DNA of 64,000 bases from Pectobacterium carotovorum (GCA_016415585.1 CP066552.1:1426001-1490000); one strand, 5' to 3'. Positions 19,233-32,497 are shown, numbered from the stretch's first letter. Made by a program: numbers and translations. Notes: a model not told the origin generated them from the sequence alone.

Positions 19233-19260
19233 GAATTATACCGGCTCCTGTTAGAACGTC

Positions 19261-20454
19261 TTAAGACTTCGCGGGTTCTGCTGACGCTTGCGGCGTCTGC
19301 TGATTTTCTGAAGCGATTTCTTTAGCTTTCACCTGCGCACCGGGTCTGATTTTTTGCAAACCCGTAACGATAACGCGATCGCCCGCTTTCAAGCCTTCGG
19401 TAACTAACCATTTGTCACCAACTGCCTTACTAGTTTTAAGCGTGCGAGGTTCTACTTTATCGCCTTCCCCAACCACCATCGCCGTGGCCTGACCACGTGG
19501 ATCGCGGGTAACACCTTGCTGAGGAACTAACAAGGCTGTTGGGTTCACGCCGGAATCGAGACGAGCTCGTACAAACATTCCGGGAAGGAGGTTGTGCTGT
19601 GGGTTCGGGAAAATAGCGCGCAGTGTGATGGAACCGGTGGTTTCGTCTACCGTGACATCAGAGAATTCTAATGTACCTGCCTCAGTATATTCAGTACCGT
19701 TTCCCAAAAGCAGGCGGACATTGGCTTTGCCTTCACTTTGTTTCAGCGTACCGTTTTCCAGCTCTTTCTTCAGTTGCAGGAAATCATTACTGGACTGCGT
19801 GACGTCAACATAGATCGGATCAAGCTGCTGCACGGTAGTTAATGCCGTTGCTTGTCCGGTTGCTACCAATGCGCCTTCCGTCACGGTGGATTTACCCACG
19901 CGGCCTTCGATTGGCGAGTTAACTTTAGTGTAAGCCAGATTGATTTGTGCGGTGTCAACCGCTGCTTTAGCAGCCTGAACCGAAGCATCAGCCTGACGAG
20001 AGGTGGCAACAGCCTGATCGTAATCCTGCTTGCTGACGTAGTTGGTGCCCAAAAGCGGCTTATAGCGATTAACTGTCAGGCGGGCAATTTCTGCCTGAGC
20101 CTGTGCCTGAGCGAGTGAGCCTTTGGCGCTATTGTAGCTTGCCTGGTATGTCGCAGGATCGATTTGATACAGCGATGCGCCAGCCTTAATGTCAGACCCT
20201 TCAACGAAGTTGCGTTTGAGGATAATGCCGCCAACCTGTGGGCGAACCTCGGCAATGCGGTAAGCACTTGTACGGCCCGGCAGCTCGGTCATGACATTCA
20301 GTGCTTCCGTTTTTAACGTCACAATACCCACTTCAGGCATCTGCTGCTGTGCGCCGCCTTGCTGATTATTGCCGCTATCACATCCTGCGAGCATTAAGCC
20401 GCCAGAAAGCATCAGAACTGCCGCCAGAGGCGTTAGCCCTCTGTTTTTGTTCAT
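19261..20454 (-). CDS. acrA: Periplasmic adaptor lipoprotein AcrA
   Basis: AcrA is the membrane fusion protein that links AcrB to TolC. The 397-residue precursor has a lipobox 'LMLAGC' (Cys25), then beta-barrel, lipoyl and alpha-hairpin segments ('AKGSLAQAQAQAEIARLTVNRYKPLLGTNYVSKQDYDQAVATSRQADASVQAAKAAVDTAQINL') and the returning lipoyl motif 'VNSPIEGRVGKSTVTEGALV'. The C-terminal tail is rich in Gln, Ala and Pro. It is the first gene of acrAB, starting 90 bases from the AcrR operator centre. Confidence 0.97.
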   Translation of the reverse strand: MNKNRGLTPLAAVLMLSGGLMLAGCDSGNNQQGGAQQQMPEVGIVTLKTEALNVMTELPGRTSAYRIAEVRPQVGGIILKRNFVEGSDIKAGASLYQIDPATYQASYNSAKGSLAQAQAQAEIARLTVNRYKPLLGTNYVSKQDYDQAVATSRQADASVQAAKAAVDTAQINLAYTKVNSPIEGRVGKSTVTEGALVATGQATALTTVQQLDPIYVDVTQSSNDFLQLKKELENGTLKQSEGKANVRLLLGNGTEYTEAGTLEFSDVTVDETTGSITLRAIFPNPQHNLLPGMFVRARLDSGVNPTALLVPQQGVTRDPRGQATAMVVGEGDKVEPRTLKTSKAVGDKWLVTEGLKAGDRVIVTGLQKIRPGAQVKAKEIASENQQTPQASAEPAKS

Positions 20455-20543
20455 AGATAAACCTCAAGTGTCCGATTTGAAATTGACCAATGGATCACAA
20501 GCTTAAAAACCCATTGCTGCTATAGTCTTATGTTCATGCTATG

Positions 20544-20569
20544 TTACATACATTCTCGAATGTATGTAA
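20544..20569. promoter_or_regulatory. AcrR operator in the acrA-acrR intergenic region
   Basis: Perfect 12-bp arms TTACATACATTC (20544-20555) and GAATGTATGTAA (20558-20569) with a 2-base centre. The E. coli AcrR site is TACATACATT-N4-AATGTATGTA, so this is near-identical. It lies between the divergent genes and should control both. Confidence 0.92.
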
Positions 20570-20596
20570 ATCACGCTTTCCTTCAAATACAGCGAT

Positions 20597-20637
20597 ATGG
20601 CACGAAAAACCAAATTATCATGGCACGAAAAACCAAA
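20597..20637 (+). repeat. 18-bp direct repeat duplicating the acrR start region
   Basis: ATGGCACGAAAAACCAAA occurs at 20597-20614 and again at 20620-20637, 23 bases apart. The second copy begins the acrR coding sequence; the first opens a 28-codon frame (20597-20683, stop TAA) out of frame with acrR and overlapping its first 21 codons. Confidence 0.9.
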
Positions 20638-21261
20638 AAACAGGCTCAGGAAACCCGACAACATATACTGGATACTGCGTTAAGAGTCTTCTCTGAGCAT
20701 GGTGTGTCCGCGACCTCATTGTCTGACATCGCCACCGCTGCCGGTGTGACCCGCGGTGCTATTTATTGGCATTTTAAAAATAAAGCCGAAATTTTTGACG
20801 AAATCTGGGCCTTGGCTGAGTCAAAAATAGATGAGTTTGAAATAGAGTATCAGACAAAATTCCCTGATAATCCACTCCGCGTGATGCGTGAATTATTGAT
20901 TTATATGCTGCGTTTAACCGTTAGTGATACACATTGGCGATCCATTATGGAGATCGCTTTTCACAAATGTGAGTTTGTCGGTGAAATGTTGCAATCGTAC
21001 AATGCGCGCAAAGAGCTTTATCTCTCCTGCTATGTCGATATTGAAGAAAACCTGATTAAGTGCATCCGGGTGGGGATGTTGCCGACGGACATTCATCCAC
21101 GTCGTGCAGCAATCGCGATGCGTGCCTATTTTTCCGGCGTGATGGAAAACTGGCTATTTATGCCGGAAAGTTTCGATCTCGATCAGGAAGCCCCCGCGCT
21201 GGTGGATGCTTTTATTGATATGCTGCATTTTAGCCCGGCGCTACGTAAACCCGCTGAATAA
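20620..21261 (+). CDS. acrR: TetR-family repressor AcrR
   Basis: AcrR represses acrAB and its own gene and is released by binding pump substrates. The 213-residue protein has the TetR helix-turn-helix (residues 11-55, 'TRQHILDTALRVFSEHGVSATSLSDIATAAGVTRGAIYWHFKNKAEIF') and the divergent ligand-binding domain with conserved 'HKCEFVGEM' and 'AAIAMRAYFSGVMENWLF'. ATG 20620 gives the family N terminus MARKTK; an identical start region 23 bases upstream is out of frame. No clear Shine-Dalgarno precedes either. E. coli has mscK downstream; here ybaM/priC follow on the other strand. Confidence 0.95.
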   Translation: MARKTKKQAQETRQHILDTALRVFSEHGVSATSLSDIATAAGVTRGAIYWHFKNKAEIFDEIWALAESKIDEFEIEYQTKFPDNPLRVMRELLIYMLRLTVSDTHWRSIMEIAFHKCEFVGEMLQSYNARKELYLSCYVDIEENLIKCIRVGMLPTDIHPRRAAIAMRAYFSGVMENWLFMPESFDLDQEAPALVDAFIDMLHFSPALRKPAE

Positions 21262-21317
21262 GCCGTTGAACGACGGCGCTAATACCTGTTGCCTTTAAGC
21301 TCTTGAGCTATTTTTTC

Positions 21318-21488
21318 CTAGGCGGAGGATTTAGCGTTACCGTCTTCTTGCGAGAGCTTTTTCTCAAAATCGGTACGTACAATCTCCAAGGCGGCCAGCG
21401 CGATACGCGGTGCGATCTGGTTTTCTTCCAGCAACATAATCAAGTCGACCGCCAGCTTGACCTCGGGTGGGGCGTTTTCAAGTGACAT
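21318..21488 (-). CDS. ybaM: Small protein YbaM (DUF2496)
   Basis: This is a 56-residue protein: [20 protein letters not shown], then [20 protein letters not shown], then [16 protein letters not shown]. It is collinear with E. coli YbaM (53 residues), a helical DUF2496 protein of unknown function. It lies 35 bases downstream of priC on the same strand and is probably cotranscribed, as in E. coli. Confidence 0.9.
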   Translation of the reverse strand: MSLENAPPEVKLAVDLIMLLEENQIAPRIALAALEIVRTDFEKKLSQEDGNAKSSA

Positions 21489-21523
21489 AAATCAGTTCCT
21501 CATTTCTTGGCGAACCCGCCGCA

Positions 21524-22060
21524 CTACAATCCTTGCTCACGGCGTTCGATTTGACGTTCCAGACGTGCCAGCGCCTGACGGCAGCGTGACAGCCGTCCTT
21601 CCAGCGCCGCCAGCTCTTTTTGTAGCCGCTGTTGCTCGCTGAATTGCGTCTGCGTGATGAGCAGGCTTTCTCTATCCTGAATCATGGAAAGCAGACGGCG
21701 TTCATAATCCTGATGCTCCGCCAGCTTGTGATACACATCTTCCGGCTGTGGTGCGTTACTTTGCTCCTGCCTGCGTAATGACTGCGTTGCCAGCTCACGC
21801 TGCAATGCGGCTATCTGGCTGACCAGCTTTTCAGCCAGAAACGCCACGCGATCGGTGCGCTGCTCTGCAACTAACTGCTTTATCGCCTGCAAATTTTGTT
21901 CAACTTCGGCGCGATAATCACGTAGCCGAGTGCCGTAGCTGCTAAAAAGCTGACGATCAAAGCGCGATTGCGGCACGGCTTTATCCGCCAGCGGCTCAAG
22001 CTCTTTCGCTAGCGTATTAATTTGTTGTTCAAGCGCTTGTAGCAATCGATGCGTGTTCAC
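21524..22060 (-). CDS. priC: Primosomal replication protein N'' PriC
   Basis: PriC helps reload DnaB helicase at stalled forks by binding single-stranded DNA and SSB, independently of PriA. The 178-residue helical protein aligns with E. coli PriC (175) through 'RFDRQLFSS', 'FLAEKLVSQIAALQREL', 'LYHKL..HQDYERRLLSMIQDRE' and a basic C-terminal helical segment 'RLSRCRQALARLERQIERREQGL'. PriC is poorly conserved among enterobacteria, so context (priC-ybaM next to ybaN-apt-dnaX) supports the call. Confidence 0.9.
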   Translation of the reverse strand: MNTHRLLQALEQQINTLAKELEPLADKAVPQSRFDRQLFSSYGTRLRDYRAEVEQNLQAIKQLVAEQRTDRVAFLAEKLVSQIAALQRELATQSLRRQEQSNAPQPEDVYHKLAEHQDYERRLLSMIQDRESLLITQTQFSEQQRLQKELAALEGRLSRCRQALARLERQIERREQGL

Positions 22061-22270
22061 TTTTTTCCCTTACGGTCAGGCTGATTATTCAGCGAGCTAG
22101 CTTCGCGCGGTGTGTCGGCGCATGGTATACATTGGCATCGTTAGTCTACGTCGCTTTACTGCACTGCATGAGGATATCTTAACTAATCCATCGGGCAAGG
22201 TGGTGATAAAGTGTGGTGGACATTGTCGCAGACAAAACATAGTTGTAGTGAACAAAGCAGAAAGGTGAAT

Positions 22271-22666
22271 ATGTATCGCGTGTTGCTGATGATATTGGGG
22301 TGGGTTTCCGTTGTGCTGGCAACGTTGGGTGTCGTGTTGCCTTTATTACCGACTACGCCTTTCTTGCTACTGGCCGCCTGGTGTTTTGCCCGCTCGTCCC
22401 CGCGTTTCCATAACTGGCTACTGTACCGTTCCTGGTTTGGCAGCTATCTGCGTCATTGGCAGCAACATCGGGCGTTGCCGCCGGGTGCAAAATGGAAGGC
22501 TGTCACCATGATTCTGTTAACGTTCGCGCTTTCGCTCTGGCTGGTTAAGCTCGTCTGGGTCAGGATTTTGCTGTTGGTCATTTTGGCTATTTTGCTGACC
22601 TTCATGCTTCGTTTACCCGTGATTGATCCAGAACAACAAACGCAGAGCGCGAATCCGAAAAGATAG
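22271..22666 (+). CDS. ybaN: Inner-membrane protein YbaN (DUF454)
   Basis: This is a 131-residue membrane protein of the DUF454 family. An N-terminal hydrophobic hairpin carries the signature 'LGVVLPLLPTTPFLLLAAWCFARSSPRFHNWLL', then a basic cytoplasmic loop, and two closely spaced C-terminal helices ('AVTMILLTFALSLWLVKLVWVRILLLVILAILLTFML'). Function unknown. ATG 22271 follows AAAGGTG and matches the start of E. coli YbaN (125 residues); upstream in-frame codons to 22211 are not conserved. It is divergent from priC. Confidence 0.9.
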   Translation: MYRVLLMILGWVSVVLATLGVVLPLLPTTPFLLLAAWCFARSSPRFHNWLLYRSWFGSYLRHWQQHRALPPGAKWKAVTMILLTFALSLWLVKLVWVRILLLVILAILLTFMLRLPVIDPEQQTQSANPKR

Positions 22667-22881
22667 TGTAAGCGGCGGCCTCTGTGACGGACAGACAAAA
22701 AATACACACCCAGAGTGCGGGTGGTTGCATTTATCCGTCACTTTGACTAGATTTGACCGTTTTCGTGCACGGGTCGCCATTTTTCCTCTTTGTCATAATG
22801 CCTATTCATCGCATCATGCGATGATGAAAGCTTTGTGGCGACCGGCATTGGTATGTTCAGAACGTTTTATCAGGCACAACT

Positions 22882-23436
22882 ATGACGACCGTAACAGCGC
22901 AGCAGGCAGAATTAATTAAAAACAGTATCAAAAGCATCCCCGATTATCCGAAGCCAGGCATACTGTTCCGTGATGTCACCAGCCTGCTGGAAGATCCTGT
23001 GGCCTATGCAGCCAGTATTGAGATGCTGGCAAACCGCTACCGCAACACCGGTGTGACGAAGGTTGTCGGGACGGAAGCGCGTGGTTTCCTGTTTGGCGCC
23101 CCAGTTGCGTTGGCGCTGGGCGTAGGTTTTGTTCCCGTGCGTAAACCGGGCAAGCTGCCACGTCCGACGATCAGTGAAAGCTATGAACTGGAATACGGTT
23201 CAGATACGCTGGAAATTCATGCAGATGCAATCTCCGCGGGCGATAATGTGCTGGTGATCGACGATCTGTTGGCAACGGGCGGTACGCTCGAAGCGACGGT
23301 GAAATTGATTCGTCGTCTGGGCGGTACTGTCAACGATGCCGCTTTTATCATCAATTTGTTCGATCTGGGTGGCGAGCAACGCCTGACCGAGATGGGTGTC
23401 ACCTGCTATAGTCTGGTTGACTTCCCCGGACATTAA
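22882..23436 (+). CDS. apt: Adenine phosphoribosyltransferase Apt
   Basis: Apt makes AMP from adenine and PRPP in purine salvage. The 184-residue protein has the family N terminus '[24 protein letters not shown]', the flexible catalytic loop '[27 protein letters not shown]' and the PRPP-binding motif '[21 protein letters not shown]' (about residues 127-147). It lies upstream of dnaX as in E. coli. Confidence 0.97.
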   Translation: MTTVTAQQAELIKNSIKSIPDYPKPGILFRDVTSLLEDPVAYAASIEMLANRYRNTGVTKVVGTEARGFLFGAPVALALGVGFVPVRKPGKLPRPTISESYELEYGSDTLEIHADAISAGDNVLVIDDLLATGGTLEATVKLIRRLGGTVNDAAFIINLFDLGGEQRLTEMGVTCYSLVDFPGH

Positions 23437-23510
23437 TCATAACAGTCTCGCCGATAGCGGCGTGGCTGTGTTAGCATGATCGCCTCAATAACTCGACTGT
23501 TGCGGTATTG

Positions 23511-25943
<2,433 letters not shown>

Positions 25944-25944
<1 letters not shown>

Positions 25945-26549
25945 TGCAGACCAGTCCGCTTCTTGAATCACTGATGGAAGCGCTGCGTTGCCTGCCGGGC
26001 GTTGGGCCCAAGTCGGCGCAGCGCATGGCGTTTCAACTCCTGCAACGTAACCGCAGTGGCGGTATGCGTCTCGCGCAGGCGTTGACGCGGGCGATGTCCG
26101 AAATCGGTCACTGTAGCGATTGTCGGACATTTACCGAGCAGGACGTTTGTGCGATTTGCTCGAACCCGCGCCGCCAACAAAACGGGCAGATTTGCGTGGT
26201 AGAAAGCCCGGCTGATATTCATGCCATTGAACAGACGGGGCAGTTTGCCGGTCGGTACTTTGTACTGATGGGGCATTTGTCGCCGCTGGATGGCATTGGC
26301 CCGGACGATATCGGTTTGGGGCGGTTGGAAGAGCGACTACAGGTGGAATCGATAAGCGAAGTGATTCTGGCTACTAATCCGACGGTAGAAGGCGATGCTA
26401 CGGCAAACTATATCGCGGAGCTGTGCGCGCAACACGGCGTGATGGCCAGCCGCATTGCACACGGCGTTCCCGTTGGTGGTGAGCTGGAAATGGTCGATGG
26501 CACCACGCTTTCCCATTCGCTCGCGGGTCGTCAGCCTTTCCGGTTTTAA
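25944..26549 (+). CDS. recR: Recombination mediator RecR
   Basis: RecR works with RecF and RecO to load RecA at single-stranded gaps. The 201-residue protein has the N-terminal helix-hairpin-helix ('[20 protein letters not shown]'), the four-cysteine zinc finger '[21 protein letters not shown]' (about residues 57-77), a Toprim domain beginning '[28 protein letters not shown]' and a C-terminal Walker-B-like strand with '[27 protein letters not shown]'. It is translationally coupled to ybaB through the TGATG overlap. Confidence 0.96.
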
Positions 26550-26638
26550 TCTGTCGGCTGCCAGCATCATTATCTGGCAGTCGCAGTCTTGTTTTCCTCT
26601 TTCATCTCATCGTTTTCTTTTTTCGCTGAAATTTACCC

Positions 26639-26667
26639 CTTGAAATCCCCTCGGTTTATCCCCACTT
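26639..26667 (+). promoter_or_regulatory. Sigma-32 heat-shock promoter of htpG
   Basis: -35 CTTGAAA (26639-26645), 14-base spacer, -10 CCCCACTT (26660-26667). This fits the sigma-32 pattern CTTGAAA-N13-15-CCCCATNT almost exactly and lies 56 bases upstream of the htpG start. Confidence 0.88.
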
Positions 26668-26723
26668 GCTACTTATCGTCAGTTTAATCAGCCTGAATAA
26701 TATTAGGATTGAGGTAAGCAATA

Positions 26724-28613
26724 ATGAGTATGAAAGGCCAAGAAACTCGCGGGTTCCAGTCCGAAGTTAAGCAACTCTTGCATTTGATGATCCATTCGCT
26801 CTATTCCAACAAAGAAATTTTTCTGCGTGAATTGATCTCCAACGCCTCCGATGCGGCAGACAAGCTACGTTTCCGTGCGCTGTCCACACCAGAGCTGTAT
26901 GCGGGTGATGGCGATCTGCGTGTGCGTGTGTCTACGGATAAAGAAAAACGCACCCTGACGATTTCTGACAACGGTATCGGCATGAGCCGTGACGAAGTCA
27001 TTGATAATCTGGGGACGATTGCGAAATCCGGCACCAAGGCCTTTCTGGAATCGATGGGTTCCGATCAGGTTAAAGATAGCCAACTGATTGGCCAGTTCGG
27101 TGTGGGTTTCTACTCCGCCTTCATCGTGGCGGATAAAGTGACCGTGCGTACCCGTGCCGCGGGTGCGAATGCCGATCAGGGCGTGTACTGGGAATCTGCC
27201 GGGGAAGGGGATTATACCATCGCCGACATCACCAAAGACGATCGCGGTACGGAAATCACCCTGCATCTGCGTGAAGGTGAAGACGAATTCCTGGATGACT
27301 GGCGTGTGCGTTCCGTCATCAGCAAATATTCCGACCACATCGCGCTGCCGGTAGAAATCCAATCCCAGACAGAAAGCGAAGAAGAAGGCGGCGAGTCCAC
27401 CGTTAGCTGGGAAAAAATTAACAAGGCGCAGGCTCTGTGGACGCGCAGTAAATCTGAAGTCAGCGATGAGGAATACAACGAGTTCTATAAGCACATCTCC
27501 CATGACTTTACCGATCCGCTGAGCTGGAGCCACAACCGCGTGGAAGGTAAGCAGGAATACACCAGCCTGCTTTATATTCCTGCCCGTGCACCGTGGGATA
27601 TGTGGAACCGCGATCATAAACACGGCCTGAAACTGTACGTTCAGCGTGTCTTTATTATGGATGACGCCGAGCAGTTCATGCCGAACTACCTGCGTTTTGT
27701 GCGCGGCCTGATTGATTCCAACGATCTGCCGCTGAACGTTTCCCGTGAGATTTTGCAGGACAGCCGTGTGACGCAGAACCTGCGTAATGCGCTGACTAAA
27801 CGCGTGCTGCAAATGCTGGATAAACTGGCGAAAGATGACGCGGAAAAATACCAGACGTTCTGGCAACAGTTCGGTCTGGTGCTGAAAGAAGGCCCGGCGG
27901 AAGATGGCAGCAACCGCGAAGCGATCGCGAAACTGCTGCGCTTTGCCACGACACAATCCGACAGCTCTGCACAGACGGTATCGCTGGAAGATTATGTTAG
28001 CCGGATGGTGGAAGGTCAGGACAAGATTTACTACATCACCGCAGACAGCTATGCGGCGGCCAAGAGCAGCCCACATCTGGAACTGTTCCGTAAGAAAGGC
28101 ATCGAAGTATTGCTGTTGTCCGAGCGCATTGACGAATGGATGATGAGCTACCTGACCGAGTTCGACGGTAAATCCTTCCAGTCGGTCAGTAAAGCAGATG
28201 ACACGTTAGACAAATTGGCTGATGAAGAAAACGATGCGCAGAAAGAAGCACAGAAAGCGCTGGAGCCATTTGTTGATCGTGTGAAAACCCTGTTGGGCGA
28301 GCGCGTTAAGGATGTGCGTTTCACCTACCGTTTGACCGATACGCCTGCTATTGTCGTAACGGATGCTGACGAGATGAGCACGCAGATGGCGAAACTGTTC
28401 GCCGCAGCGGGCCAACAGGCTCCGGAAGTGAAGTACATTTTTGAACTGAACCCGGAGCACACGCTAATTAAACGTGCGGCTGACGTTTCTGATGAAGCCG
28501 AGTTTGGCGAGTGGGTTGAACTGCTGCTGGATCAGGCTCTGCTGGCCGAACGCGGTACGCTGGACGATCCGAACCTGTTCATCCGCCGTATGAATCAGCT
28601 GTTAAGTGCCTGA
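26724..28613 (+). CDS. htpG: Hsp90-family chaperone HtpG
   Basis: HtpG is the bacterial Hsp90, an ATP-dependent dimeric cytosolic chaperone. The 629-residue sequence has the GHKL ATP-binding domain ('[17 protein letters not shown]', '[26 protein letters not shown]', '[17 protein letters not shown]'), the middle domain with '[16 protein letters not shown]' containing the catalytic Arg, and the C-terminal dimerisation domain ending '[13 protein letters not shown]'. ATG 26724 is chosen over ATG 26730 because GAGG (26711-26714) is at 9 versus 15 bases. A sigma-32 promoter precedes it and a terminator follows. Confidence 0.97.
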   Translation: MSMKGQETRGFQSEVKQLLHLMIHSLYSNKEIFLRELISNASDAADKLRFRALSTPELYAGDGDLRVRVSTDKEKRTLTISDNGIGMSRDEVIDNLGTIAKSGTKAFLESMGSDQVKDSQLIGQFGVGFYSAFIVADKVTVRTRAAGANADQGVYWESAGEGDYTIADITKDDRGTEITLHLREGEDEFLDDWRVRSVISKYSDHIALPVEIQSQTESEEEGGESTVSWEKINKAQALWTRSKSEVSDEEYNEFYKHISHDFTDPLSWSHNRVEGKQEYTSLLYIPARAPWDMWNRDHKHGLKLYVQRVFIMDDAEQFMPNYLRFVRGLIDSNDLPLNVSREILQDSRVTQNLRNALTKRVLQMLDKLAKDDAEKYQTFWQQFGLVLKEGPAEDGSNREAIAKLLRFATTQSDSSAQTVSLEDYVSRMVEGQDKIYYITADSYAAAKSSPHLELFRKKGIEVLLLSERIDEWMMSYLTEFDGKSFQSVSKADDTLDKLADEENDAQKEAQKALEPFVDRVKTLLGERVKDVRFTYRLTDTPAIVVTDADEMSTQMAKLFAAAGQQAPEVKYIFELNPEHTLIKRAADVSDEAEFGEWVELLLDQALLAERGTLDDPNLFIRRMNQLLSA

Positions 28614-28627
28614 TAGTGATATCCTCC

Positions 28628-28653
28628 AGACCCCGGTGCCAACCGGGGTCTTT
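28628..28653 (+). terminator. Intrinsic terminator of htpG
   Basis: Perfect 9-bp stem AGACCCCGG / CCGGGGTCT with loop TGCCAA, then TT, 15 bases after the htpG stop. Confidence 0.85.
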
Positions 28654-28850
28654 CCCCTGACTTTTACGCTTCCTTCCGCTATTGGGTGTTTCTTCGTCTA
28701 CACTGAATGGCAACATTGGGAAGACGGCAAACCGTATTTTTAGGTATCTGGCTTTTTTTCATCTGCCTGCGCGTTGCTGAAGCGAGCCCGTTCCTTGAGC
28801 ATAAGCGTCTGGAATGGTATGGTTTAGCGTTTTTCAAATTTATTTTATAA

Positions 28851-29522
<672 letters not shown>

Positions 29523-29553
29523 TTTTTCTACACGAATCATACCCGAACACCTG

Positions 29554-29581
29554 AATGCCAGACGACCGTCTGGCATTTTTT
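29554..29581 (+). terminator. Intrinsic terminator of adk
   Basis: Stem AATGCCAGACG / CGTCTGGCATT with loop AC and a following run of T, 31 bases after the adk stop. Confidence 0.9.
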
Positions 29582-29744
29582 CGTTCTGAAATCCTCGTTT
29601 GCTTTGTTTCCTCTATTGATAGCATCGGCGTTATCCCTGCTATCTACCCGTATTTGTTTAGCTTTTTTTCGCTACAATAGACATTTGATGTTACGCACTG
29701 GCGGGCTGAGAGAAAGCCTGCTTCTCCATAAAAGGAAGACGGCG

Positions 29745-30707
29745 ATGAAACAAGAGAAATACGGCGTGCTGATGGTGAACTTAGGGACACCCGATGCCCC
29801 GACGCCGCAGGCGGTGAGGCGTTATCTGGCGGAGTTTCTCAGCGACCGGCGCGTGGTGGATACGCCGCGCCTGCTATGGTGGCCGCTGCTGCGCGGTATC
29901 ATCCTGCCAACCCGTTCACCGCGAGTGGCGAAGCTCTATCAATCGGTCTGGATGGAAGAGGGATCGCCGCTGTTGGTGATTAGCCGTCGACAGCAGCAGG
30001 CACTGGCTGCTCGCATGCCGGAAACGCCTGTTGAACTGGGGATGAGCTATGGTTCGCCCAGTCTGCGTTCGGCGCTGGATAAGCTACTGGCGCAAGGCGT
30101 AACGCAACTGGTGGTCTTGCCGATGTATCCGCAGTATTCCTGCTCAACAACAGCCGCTGTGTGGGATGGGTTAGCGGCGCAACTGCGGGATAATCGTCAG
30201 TTGCCTGCGATTCGCTTTATCCGTGATTACGCCGAACATCCTGTGTATATTGCGGCGTTGAAGCACCGTGTCGAGCAGTCTTTTGCTGAACACGGTGAAC
30301 CAGACAGATTAGTGATCTCCTATCACGGCATTCCCGAGCGGTATGCCAATGAAGGGGATGACTATCCACAACGCTGTCGGGCGACCACAGAGGCGCTGAT
30401 TGCTGCGCTGGGGCTGCCGGAAGGCAAAATAATGATGACCTTCCAGTCGCGTTTTGGCCGTGAACCCTGGCTGACGCCATATACGGATGAAACCATGCAG
30501 GGGCTACCCGCGCAGGGAATCAAGCACATTCAGATTATGTGCCCCGGTTTTTCCGCTGATTGTCTGGAAACGTTGGAAGAGATTCAGGAACAGAACCGTG
30601 AGATTTTCCTGCACGCAGGCGGAGAGGCATTCCACTATATTCCTGCGCTCAATGACGATCCGCTACACATCGATCTGCTGGAACAGTTAGTGAGCAAAGC
30701 AGAGTAG
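29745..30707 (+). CDS. hemH: Ferrochelatase HemH
   Basis: HemH inserts ferrous iron into protoporphyrin IX, the last step of protoheme synthesis. The 320-residue protein matches the E. coli enzyme: '[29 protein letters not shown]' at the N terminus, the metal-site region '[22 protein letters not shown]' with the catalytic His, and '[17 protein letters not shown]' plus '[15 protein letters not shown]'. ATG 29745 follows AAAGGAAG and gives the family N terminus; codons upstream to 29604 are not conserved. It is convergent with ybaL, sharing a bidirectional terminator. Confidence 0.96.
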   Translation: MKQEKYGVLMVNLGTPDAPTPQAVRRYLAEFLSDRRVVDTPRLLWWPLLRGIILPTRSPRVAKLYQSVWMEEGSPLLVISRRQQQALAARMPETPVELGMSYGSPSLRSALDKLLAQGVTQLVVLPMYPQYSCSTTAAVWDGLAAQLRDNRQLPAIRFIRDYAEHPVYIAALKHRVEQSFAEHGEPDRLVISYHGIPERYANEGDDYPQRCRATTEALIAALGLPEGKIMMTFQSRFGREPWLTPYTDETMQGLPAQGIKHIQIMCPGFSADCLETLEEIQEQNREIFLHAGGEAFHYIPALNDDPLHIDLLEQLVSKAE

Positions 30708-30758
30708 GGACAAGACCGTTTTTGTCTGGTGATGTTTGACGGTATATTGCACAACGTA

Positions 30759-30793
30759 AAAAAATGGCGGGCCAAATAGACCCGCCATTTTTG
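30759..30793. terminator. Bidirectional terminator between hemH and ybaL
   Basis: AAAAATGGCGGG / CCCGCCATTTTT, 12-bp arms around CCAAATAGA, with A and T runs on both sides, so it can end both converging transcripts. Confidence 0.92.
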
Positions 30794-30811
30794 TCTCTAA
30801 CGTGTAGGCAT

Positions 30812-32497
30812 TTAAATAGGACATGCCTGAGGCGCGGGTGGAATGTCATCCAGCTTCAACATAGTGATCATGCTGTTGGCGATTTCCCGCTCCCCCATTA
30901 CCACTTCGTTGGCACCGTGCTCCATAATGTAGCTGACTTCATCGTCATAGTGCGCGCGGGCGATAATCTCTAGATCGGCACGCTTTTCACGAGCCGCAGC
31001 GACGATTTCCCCCGCCTCATAGCCGTTCGGAATGGTCAGCAATAGCCAACGGGCGCAGTCCAGACGCGCAATATCCATGATTTCAGGCTTGGTGGCGTTA
31101 CCTAATACAGCTTTAATTCCCTGTTCACGCAGTGCATCAACACGTGTACGTGAATTCTCAATGACAACGATGGGAATTCCGGCCTGATGCAGTTTGGCAC
31201 CAATCAGGCTACCAACACGACCATAGCCGACTAGCAGCGCATGGTTGCACATATCGACAGGAATCTGTTTCTCTTCCTCAATCGCTTCTTCCACAATCTG
31301 TTCTTCTATTGTTTCGTTCTTCGCCAGATAGCGTTCAAGTAGCGTAAACAGCAACGGGTTTATCATGATGGAGAGTATGGCACCGGCCAGTACCAGATTC
31401 CGTCCTTCTTCGGACAGCAGCCCCAGCACAATACCGAGTCCGGCCAAAATAAAAGCAAATTCACCGATTTGCGCCAGACTGGCGGAAATCGTTAATGCTG
31501 TCCGCTTGGAGTGACCAAAGAGGCGAACCAGCACGAAAGCGGCGGCTGACTTACCGAACACGATAATCGCCAGCGTGATCAGCACTGAAATCGGGTCGTT
31601 CAGCAGGATCATCGGATCAAACAGCATACCGACGGAAACGAAGAACAGTACGGCGAAGGCATCGCGCAGCGGCAGCGTGTCGTGCGCCGCACGCTGGCTG
31701 AGTTCAGATTCGTTCAATACCACACCAGCGAAGAATGCGCCCAGTGCAAAGGAGACATCAAACAGTTTCACCGCGCCAAAGGCGATACCCAGTGCCATTG
31801 CTAACACTGCCAGCGTGAAAAGCTCACGTGAACCGGTGCTGGCGCTTTTTGCCAATACCCACGGCACCAGACGACGACCTACGACAATCATCAGGGTAAT
31901 AAACGCAATCACTTTACCGATGGTCCAGGCCAAATCGGTTAGCAGTTTGCTGGTGTCGGCATGCTCAGCGCCGATCATGTCGCCGAAGGCCGGTAGCAGA
32001 ACGAGCGTAAGGACCATCGCCAGATCTTCCACAATCAGCCAGCCGATGGCGATTTGACCACGTTGACTATCAATAAGCTGTCGTTCTTCCAACGCGCGTA
32101 GCAGAACCACAGTACTGGCGGTTGAGAGGCAAAGGCCGAAAACCAGGCCGCTCGCCAGGCTCCAGCCCAGCATGGTGGATAACCCCATTCCAAGTAGCGT
32201 TGCCACGGCAATCTGGGCTATCGCACCGGGAATGGCGATGGACTTTACCGCCATGAGATCTTTTAGTGAGAAGTGCAGGCCAACGCCAAACATCAGCAGG
32301 ATTACGCCAAGTTCCGCGAGTTCTGATGCCAGTGAAGTATCGGCAACGAAGCCAGGTGTAAAAGGACCGACAAGAACGCCTGCGGCAAGGTAACCAACAA
32401 GGGGAGAGATACGCAGGCGGTGTGCCAGAATACCAAGGAGGAAGGCAAGAACCAGCCCCCCAGCGATAGTAGAAATTAGCGGTGTTGCAGCATGCAT
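30812..32497 (-). CDS. ybaL: Monovalent cation:proton antiporter-2 family protein YbaL
   Basis: This is a KefB/KefC-like protein of 561 residues. About residues 1-390 form the CPA2 exchanger with 12-13 membrane helices ('ISPLVGYLAAGVLVGPFTPGF', 'GLCLSTASTVVLLRALEE', 'SLAQIGEFAFILAGLG'). Residues about 410-530 form a RCK/TrkA-N nucleotide-binding domain ('ALLVGYGRVGSLIGAKLHQAGIPIVVIE'). The transported ion is not established. ATG 32497 is preferred over the codon at 32515: AAGGAG lies 5-6 bases upstream of it, and it gives the family start MHAATPLIS. E. coli has fsr between ybaL and ushA; here a 668-bp non-coding region follows. Confidence 0.93.
   Translation of the reverse strand: MHAATPLISTIAGGLVLAFLLGILAHRLRISPLVGYLAAGVLVGPFTPGFVADTSLASELAELGVILLMFGVGLHFSLKDLMAVKSIAIPGAIAQIAVATLLGMGLSTMLGWSLASGLVFGLCLSTASTVVLLRALEERQLIDSQRGQIAIGWLIVEDLAMVLTLVLLPAFGDMIGAEHADTSKLLTDLAWTIGKVIAFITLMIVVGRRLVPWVLAKSASTGSRELFTLAVLAMALGIAFGAVKLFDVSFALGAFFAGVVLNESELSQRAAHDTLPLRDAFAVLFFVSVGMLFDPMILLNDPISVLITLAIIVFGKSAAAFVLVRLFGHSKRTALTISASLAQIGEFAFILAGLGIVLGLLSEEGRNLVLAGAILSIMINPLLFTLLERYLAKNETIEEQIVEEAIEEEKQIPVDMCNHALLVGYGRVGSLIGAKLHQAGIPIVVIENSRTRVDALREQGIKAVLGNATKPEIMDIARLDCARWLLLTIPNGYEAGEIVAAAREKRADLEIIARAHYDDEVSYIMEHGANEVVMGEREIANSMITMLKLDDIPPAPQACPI

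Noticed and set aside
26865..28076. Minus-strand open frame (about 403 codons) antisense to htpG
   Set aside because: Shadow of the htpG reading frame; low-complexity composition, no start context or domain.
30467..30480. Possible frameshift or second start in hemH
   Set aside because: The hemH frame is intact and collinear with ferrochelatase; the other frames in this region are shadows.
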